Shown piece by piece: positions 58,569 through 64,000 of a DNA stretch of 64,000 nt; position 1 is the stretch's first letter, and each line of letters opens with the position of its first letter. The DNA is from Microbotryum silenes-acaulis (taxonomy: Eukaryota; Basidiomycota; Microbotryomycetes; Microbotryales; Microbotryaceae): contig QPFY01000005.1 in the NCBI GenBank assembly GCA_003665825.1, forward strand, positions 310,001 through 374,000, read 5' to 3'. Under the pieces are notes generated by a model that saw only the letters and a program-made list of their open reading frames with translations, was not told the origin of the DNA and made no database searches. The position numbers and the translations under genes were made by a program.

Positions 58569-59557
58569 AGTGAGTACTAGACTCATCCCCTCTCTGCACT
58601 CGTGGTTCTGCACTGATCGCCACCCTTGACTCCTGCCTCCCATCTCGGCGACCTTTCGCCCTCGCTCGCTCGCAGTGTCAACGACGTCACCGTCCGCTTC
58701 GGCCATCGTGCGCGCCGTCTTCAGCGTAAAGGGCCAATACGGTCTCATGCAAGTACCAGGCGATACCTTGCAGAATTACCCCCTTCAAGATACAATCTGA
58801 CTTGTTTATTGTCCTCCCTCCTTGCAGCCTCGGTACGGTGCTTGGCTCGACGATGTGGCACTCGTTCCTCGCCGGTCCCGTGAGTTTACGCACACAACCA
58901 TAGACCTTCGAGTCCCCCCACAACTCACCTTCCCCATCTTACCACGCCCTCCCCAGCTGGCCTACTCCCACCTCCCGCGCCAACAATTCGGCAACCTCCA
59001 ATCCAAACTGTTCCCCCCCTTCTTCGCCCTCCAATCCGCCGGATCCTTGGCCTTGTTGGGACTCTACAAGAGAGCAGGCCATGTCCTTTCACGACATGAT
59101 TCGACGAGTTGGCTTCTCAGTGGGATGAGTGTGGCGGGTTTGTTGAACTTGTTGTTGGTGGGACCTTGGACGACGGGTGAGTAAGGTGAAAACATGGATC
59201 TGGCCGGGGGAGATGATGAATCTGATCGTGTCGGGAAGTCTGCTCTCACAGCTATCATGTTCCGTCGTCATCGCGTCGAACGTCTCGAAAACACGACCTA
59301 CTCTGCACCTGACCCTTCCGTAAGTACATATCCTCCTCCAATCCCTCCGATCTTTTACGGCTTGAAAACCTTGGCCAAATGCCCGCCCGCCCTCTGACAA
59401 GTTTTCTCTCCTGCCCCTTGCACAGTCCAAGATGAAGTCGCTCAACAGGCGCTTCGCGATCGCGCATTCCGTCTCATCCCTACTCAACCTCGGGTTCGTG
59501 TTCGCCGTCGTTGGGCATGCGGCTTGGATCGCTCAGAATGGGCTCACGATGGTGTAA
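58569..59557 (+). CDS. DUF4149/TMEM205-like membrane protein
   Basis: Coding exons are 58569 (A only), 58676..58748, 58828..58879, 58957..59176, 59252..59319 and 59426..59557 (181 aa). The start codon is split: A at 58569, TG at 58676-58677, across a GTGAGT...GCAG intron. Intron 2 (58749-58827) has a GCAAGT donor. With these, the product reads MSTTSPSASAIVRAVFSVKG, then LGTVLGSTMWHSFLAGPLAY, LPRQQFGNLQSKLFPPFFAL, two further helices, and HRVERLE, KMKSLNRRFAIAHSVSSLLN and a final helix. This is the DUF4149 plan (LPR..FG.LQ..LFP) with about four membrane helices, as in TMEM205 and fungal relatives. The molecular role is unknown. Without the split start no ATG would precede the conserved first helix. 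Confidence 0.8.
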
Positions 59558-59902
59558 CCGAGAAAGCCCCGATCGAACGCTGGATTGAGAGGAGGAGTAA
59601 GTGGGGGGAGGCCTTTTCATTCCTTGAAAAATGGCAGTCCGAGGAGGCTAGTAACGTTATTGAGATTCTATTGTACACGCTGACAAGCAATGATGTAACC
59701 GCACTGCTTGAAGACCTCTGACTGTCTGGTGGCGCGTATTCCCAGCAAAGCAATCCGACGCTCGAAAGAGAAAGGGGAGAGTTCCCTTCTGGCACGTTTG
59801 CTTTCTCAATTGATCATGTCAACAATGGGATCTACCGAACGTTCTTCCTCCTCGTTTCGCCTCATCCTACTCTGAATCTCTGCAGTTCCGAGTCGACTGA
59901 TC
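59558..59902. other. Convergent 3' region DUF4149/MGR2
   Basis: The 345 nt between two stop codons probably hold both 3' UTRs. No gene was seen. Confidence 0.4.
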
Positions 59903-60704
59903 TCACATCATCCCCTTGCCCCTCCTCTCCCAATCCCTCATCCCCCTCATCCCCCCCATCCCCGACCCAACCCTCTGTTTCAACGCGCCTCGCATTCCCA
60001 AGAACCTCTCCGACGAGGCTCCGACATTCTTTCTCATCTGCCCGCTCACTGTAAGTGACGAAGAAGGAACGGGAGGTAATCCGATCGCGGTCCCTTTGGC
60101 GATTTCCAACTCGGCCCATTCGCGCATGGTGAGCCCATCGGTACGGATGACGGTGCCGATCGACATGAAGAAGCCGAAACTAGATCATCAAAAGAGAAAA
60201 GTCAACTTGGCGGTCGGGAATCATCGGGGGTTTCTTTTTGTTGGATCCATAGCCCCGCAGCGGGTTTCAATTTGGAAGGTGGTTCACTTACGTCGCTGCG
60301 GAACTCAACATGTACGTCGACAGACTGGGCAAGAAACCTCTCGGTCCTGCGCCGTTGCGAAGGATCGCGAACGATCCGAACAAAAACCCGATGGTGAGGC
60401 CGACCCTGTTATGAAAGAGGAGGAGGAGGAGGTTAGTCAGGTGAGATCGGGTAGTGAAGGGGAGGGACGGAGAGGGACGAAGATGCGTACATGGTTCCCA
60501 TTGTGGCTCCCATCTTGACTATGTAGGGGAAGGCATCGTCAGTGGGTGGAGTTTGTCGTAGTATGAACAGAAGTCCGCGGGGAAGTGCCGCATGCCAAGT
60601 GGGGATGAGGGGGGAAACTCCGTCATGGCGAAAGAGAACGTACGCTTGGACCAGACAGAGGGCTCTTCAGCTCCTGGAGGAAGCGCTTTAGGAGGAGGAG
60701 GCAT
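59903..60704 (-). CDS. MGR2: Mgr2/ROMO1, TIM23 translocase subunit
   Basis: Exons are 60704..60644, 60518..60491 (28 nt), 60405..60292 and 60179..59903 (159 aa). The core is KMGATMGTMVGLTIGFLFGS, FAILRNGAGPRGFLPSLSTYML and SSAATFGFFMSIGTVIR, nearly the ROMO1/Mgr2 consensus with two membrane helices rich in Gly. The family closes the lateral gate of the TIM23 channel in the mitochondrial inner membrane. Here the C-terminus runs ~75 residues beyond the usual end, with a Met/Gly/Arg-rich tail (MGGMRGMRDWERRG); yeast Mgr2 also has an extension that is cleaved. An antisense open frame (59916-60518) exists but shows no motif. Confidence 0.9.
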
Positions 60705-61013
60705 CGTCAAGGTTCGAGGTCGTGGGAAGGGCGGGTGCGATGGACGATAAAGTTGGCGTGTGGGGCGGCAGAGAAAGGAACGAAAGGAAAAACGGAGCCG
60801 CTCAGATCTTTTTGATGACTATTAGCACCGTCTGTAACACCACGGGCTGGATTTGTAAATAAGAGCTTCGCACCAGTTTGACTCGCACCACGTCAGCCCC
60901 ACTCTGAACTCACTTTCAACTCATACACCCCGACTGGCTCTACGGGTACGATGCCTCATCCGACCCAGCAGTAATCAGTACCAACTGGACGCACACCGTC
61001 ATTGCAAAGGTGC
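60705..61013. promoter_or_regulatory. Shared divergent promoter MGR2/CCA1
   Basis: Only 309 nt separate the two start codons of two genes for mitochondrial and RNA maintenance functions. No specific element was recognised. Confidence 0.4.
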
Positions 61014-63299
61014 ATGTGGCGCCGTCACTTGCTCATCACCACCTCCAGTGTCCGTCTCTGCCGTTGCACGTCCACTCGTCAACTCCTAGCTCCAGTTTCA
61101 TCCCCACCACCAACACCCCTTTATCCTCAGTTCCGCATGTCATCCTCCATCTGTTCACCCCCTCCACATGTCCCCTCCGCCTCCACCTCTTCGAACGCCG
61201 TGATCCAGCTCACGCCAGACGAAGCGCACCTGTGTTCCCTACTCGTCTCATGCGCCGACTGGGTTGACTCGAACCCCCATCTCGTCGATGCGCTGCGTCT
61301 CAAGGACCTCTCCACGGGGCAATGGATTGGCAAGACGAGGGGGGACGAACCTGTTGAATTGAGAATCGCTGGTGGTTGGGTTAGAGATAAGGTTCGTCTT
61401 TGGACTTGAGGCAGGGTTTTCTTAAAAAAAGAATCGAACAATTGACCCCTTTTTCCCGCCTCACTTTAGCTCCTGGGCCTCACATCGGATGATATCGACG
61501 TGTCGACGTCACCTGATCCTATCACGGGGCTGAAATTTGCAACCTTGTTCGAGCAATACCTCGCTTCGATCGGTCAACGCGATTTGGTATGTCTTCTCGG
61601 ATACCGATCCCAAGATCTCGCCAGACCATTGAGCGCTCCCTCGTATTTCTCAGATGGGTCGTCTAACCAAGATCGAGGCCAAGCCCGAACAATCGAAACA
61701 TTTGGAAACTGCGACGGCCAAAGTCTGTGGCTTGTCCGTCGACTGGGTTCAACAGAGAGGGCAGGAGGTCTACACCCGAGGCAGCAGGATACCGACTGTG
61801 GTAAGTTGCGTCTGTCCATTCCAACGTTAGCAGGGTCGCATAACTCACATTTGTTACAACCGTACACGCGTGTACAGGAGTTCGGTACCCCACTCGAGGA
61901 TGCCGAACGCCGCGACCTGACCATCAACGCGCTCTTCTACAACCTGCGCACCCAACAAGTTGAAGACCAAACCCAAAAAGGCCTCGCCGACCTCGGCCTA
62001 GTCCCAGGCCAGCCCAAACGCATCCGAACGCCTCTTGAATCCTTTCGAACGTTCCATGATGATCCTTTGAGGGTGATCAGGGCCGTCCGATTCGCGGCGA
62101 GGTTTGGGGACACATTCGAGCTGGATACGGCCTTGGTCGAGGCCATCAAAAGGGATGAGATTAGGGCGGCTTTGAGGGATCCGAAGAAGATTAGTCGCGA
62201 GAGGGTCGGGATCGAGTTGGATAAGATGCTGATGGGTCAGTACCGGAATCAAAAAGGTCTGCTCGTCTAGCTACGTTTCTGACCCATCCCCTTCCCTTAC
62301 GTGCGTCGTTCAGGCAAAGACCCACATCTCGCCATCAAGTTGATCATGTCACTTGACCTGCACGAGCTCATCTTTTACTACGACACGTCGGTGATCCCTA
62401 GATCGACCTCTTCCGAACCTCAGCTCCCTCTCAACTCTGTGATCGAAGCCTCCTCAACCCTCACAACTTTGCTCGACCCTTCCTTCTCCTCCGCTTTACA
62501 CCCCTTACTACGCCTCCAAGTCGTACCCCTCGACCCAACCCTTATCAACCCACACTTCCCCACCCCCACCCCACCAACCTCTCCCCCCTCCCCACCCCTA
62601 GACCACTTCCCCATCTACCCGCACACCAAACGTCGCCTCTACCTCGCCTGCGCCCTCGTGCCTTTCACCTCCCAACACCTCACCGACACCAAAGGCAAGA
62701 CCCTTTCCGTCGCCGAAAAAATCGTTCGCGATGGTCTCAAATGGTCATCGAACGATGCGCTATGGGTTCGGAAAGTGATGGAAGCGCAGGAACCTATCCG
62801 GGAGATGGTAGAACGATCGGAAGGGGATTGGAAGAGGGAGCAAGTGGGTTTATTGTTGAGGGGTTCGAACGTCGATGATCGAGGTCATACGAGGTGGAAC
62901 GTCTCACTTCTCTGGTCCTTGGTTTACGAATTCACCAAGTTCCGATGCGCTCATCCGGAATGGTCGAAAGAACAAAAGTATGAAAGTTTGCGTTCGTTGA
63001 TCACGAGATACAATGCCTTCGTCGTTCACATCCTTGAATCGGGTCTCGATACTCAAGCTTTCGAACCCCCCATCTTGGACGGCAAAACTGTCAATGCGCT
63101 TTTACCCCAATCCAAGAACTCCCCCGCGATGGTCAAGATCCTCGAAATGGTCGTCAAGCGACAATTGACCTATCCCGAGGCGACGGGGGAAGAAATTTCA
63201 CGATGGTTGACGGAGGATCAGGAGGCGCAGGAAGAGGTAGAGAGGGCGTTGAAGAGTTTTGAGAAGAAGAGGGTCGTGAAGAAGAAAGGGGCCAAGTGA
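61014..63299 (+). CDS. CCA1: CCA-adding tRNA nucleotidyltransferase, two in-frame starts
   Basis: Exons are 61014..61391, 61470..61586, 61654..61800, 61878..62235 and 62314..63299 (661 aa from the first ATG, 620 from the ATG at 61137). The nucleotidyltransferase core shows RIAGGWVRDKLLGLTSDDID with the metal-binding DDID pair, then RRDLTINALFYN and DDPLRVIRAVRFAARF, which read the incoming CTP/ATP in class II enzymes. The C-terminal helical domain binds the tRNA; a Lys-rich tail ends the protein. The stretch between the two Met residues (WRRHLLITTSSVRLCRCTST) is Arg-rich and acid-free, a typical mitochondrial presequence. The enzyme adds CCA to nuclear and mitochondrial tRNAs. Confidence 0.93.
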
Positions 63300-63608
63300 G
63301 GGAAAACGTGTTTTGCTATCACAACTCGCATATTTCGCAGCATGTGAAGTGAAGGCGAGAGTAAAAAGAGAAATGTCCTTGGGATTGCGAGTGCAGCATT
63401 GATCATCAGAAAAGAGGAGAGGTCGAGAAATGATATACTAAAGGGTACGGCTGGGGAAAGAGAGCTACTAGACAATACACTACGGATGACACAAATAGAC
63501 AGAACAGGCTATTATAACGTGATTGGCGACAGGAGCCAGAAGAGAAAGGCGTAGGGCAGGAAGGAGAAAATCACCTTAGTACTCGCGACGCGACCGACTA
63601 TCATTGTA
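63300..63608. other. Convergent 3' region CCA1/GDPD gene
   Basis: The 309 nt between two stop codons are purine-rich on the plus strand near 63340-63440 and probably hold both 3' UTRs. No gene was seen. Confidence 0.4.
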
Positions 63609-64000
63609 TCATCGAACGAGCTTGAATTCCCCGGCGGTGGCAGTAAGGACGTAGAGCTCGTAACGGGAGATGAAGAAGTTGGCGAGCGAGCTGTACCAAA
63701 ACGAGGTATAGGCGAACTTCCATGACGTCTCACGCGAGACCGAAGGCCAGTCGTCCTCAATCTGTTCGCGCAGCTTGAGGAACTCGGCCGTACGGTCCGT
63801 CAGAATCGCCTTGACGCCCCATTTGGTCGCTTCGATCATCTCGCGGCGCTCGTTGACGGTCCAGACGTCTGCATGAAAGAGGAAGAGGACAAGAGTCAGT
63901 GAGTCATCCAAGGTCCAATATGTACCAATGCCATGCCGACTCACAGAGATCCTTGCCGGCGGCCTTGCATTCGCGTCGGAACGCCTCGCCGTCTCCACCG
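63609..64000 (-). CDS. Glycerophosphodiester phosphodiesterase family, C-terminal part
   Basis: The 5' part lies beyond the window. Visible exons are >64000..63945 and 63868..63609, joined across a GTGAGT...GCAG intron to give KDLYVWTVNERREM. The segment VWTVNERREMIEATKWGVKAILTD is the last strand-helix of a GDPD TIM barrel (W-T-V-N ... GV-x-x-IxTD), which closes the active site in enzymes that release glycerol-3-phosphate. The tail SFWYSSLANFFISRYELYVL is aromatic and may touch a membrane. The catalytic His and Glu residues would be upstream, so activity cannot be judged. Confidence 0.75.
   Translation of the reverse strand, partial: VETARRSDANARPPARISVSRHGIGTYWTLDDSLTLVLFLFHADVWTVNERREMIEATKWGVKAILTDRTAEFLKLREQIEDDWPSVSRETSWKFAYTSFWYSSLANFFISRYELYVLTATAGEFKLVR

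Noticed and set aside
59916..60518. 200-codon plus-strand open frame
   Set aside because: Antisense to MGR2; the minus strand encodes the conserved ROMO1/Mgr2 core with closing splice phases.

Overview
The window is nuclear DNA of a fungus, most likely a basidiomycete yeast of the Pucciniomycotina (Microbotryomycetes-like); that placement is inferred from gene structure and base composition, not proven. The evidence is GC-rich coding sequence, roughly 120 short introns (mostly 50-90 nt) with GTGAGT/GTCAGT donors, very dense genes on both strands, and proteins that match fungal families. About 29 protein genes, one tRNA gene and one degenerate LTR retrotransposon can be supported. Most exon structures below were rebuilt by hand from splice signals, reading-frame phase and family motifs, and the phases close exactly for nearly all of them.

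Layout. 1-8.5 kb: end of a glutaredoxin-like gene, a ZCCHC8-like zinc-knuckle/PSP gene, nucleoporin NUP42, SKI8 and a USP36-type deubiquitinase. 8.5-10.2 kb: a gene-poor stretch ending in an intron-containing tRNA-Tyr. 10.3-21.5 kb: a short-chain dehydrogenase, the cyclophilin-RRM protein PPIL4, RAD14/XPA, the U5 snRNP WD40 protein, a PMP47-like carrier and the mitochondrial fusion protein UGO1. 22-28.9 kb: two related GT32/OCH1-like genes in the same orientation, separated by a 3.3-kb Ty1/copia element that has lost its reverse transcriptase. 29.6-43.7 kb: Rab11/YPT31, a MYND-finger protein, a Par14-type parvulin, two alpha/beta hydrolases, an MFS anion symporter and dihydroxyacid dehydratase. 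44.2-53.2 kb: SWR1, mitochondrial uL13 and the PP4 catalytic subunit. 54-64 kb: a citrate synthase, a 2.1-kb gap with a probable mitochondrial DNA fragment, a DUF4149/TMEM205-like membrane protein, MGR2/ROMO1, the CCA-adding enzyme and the end of a glycerophosphodiesterase gene.

The genes are ordinary eukaryotic housekeeping genes and do not form a cluster or operon. Several neighbours are divergent with short shared promoters: RAD14/SNRNP40, MYND/Par14, uL13m/PP4C and MGR2/CCA1.

The most unusual material is in gene architecture. There are four GC-AG introns, all with a GCAAGT donor. Internal exons are as small as 5, 12, 15, 17, 23 and 24 nt. Three genes have a first coding exon that is only ATG, and one start codon is split A|TG by an intron. 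ILV3 carries an apparent -1 frameshift, the RAD14 zinc finger reads C3H instead of C4, and both GT32-like proteins lack the DXD motif.
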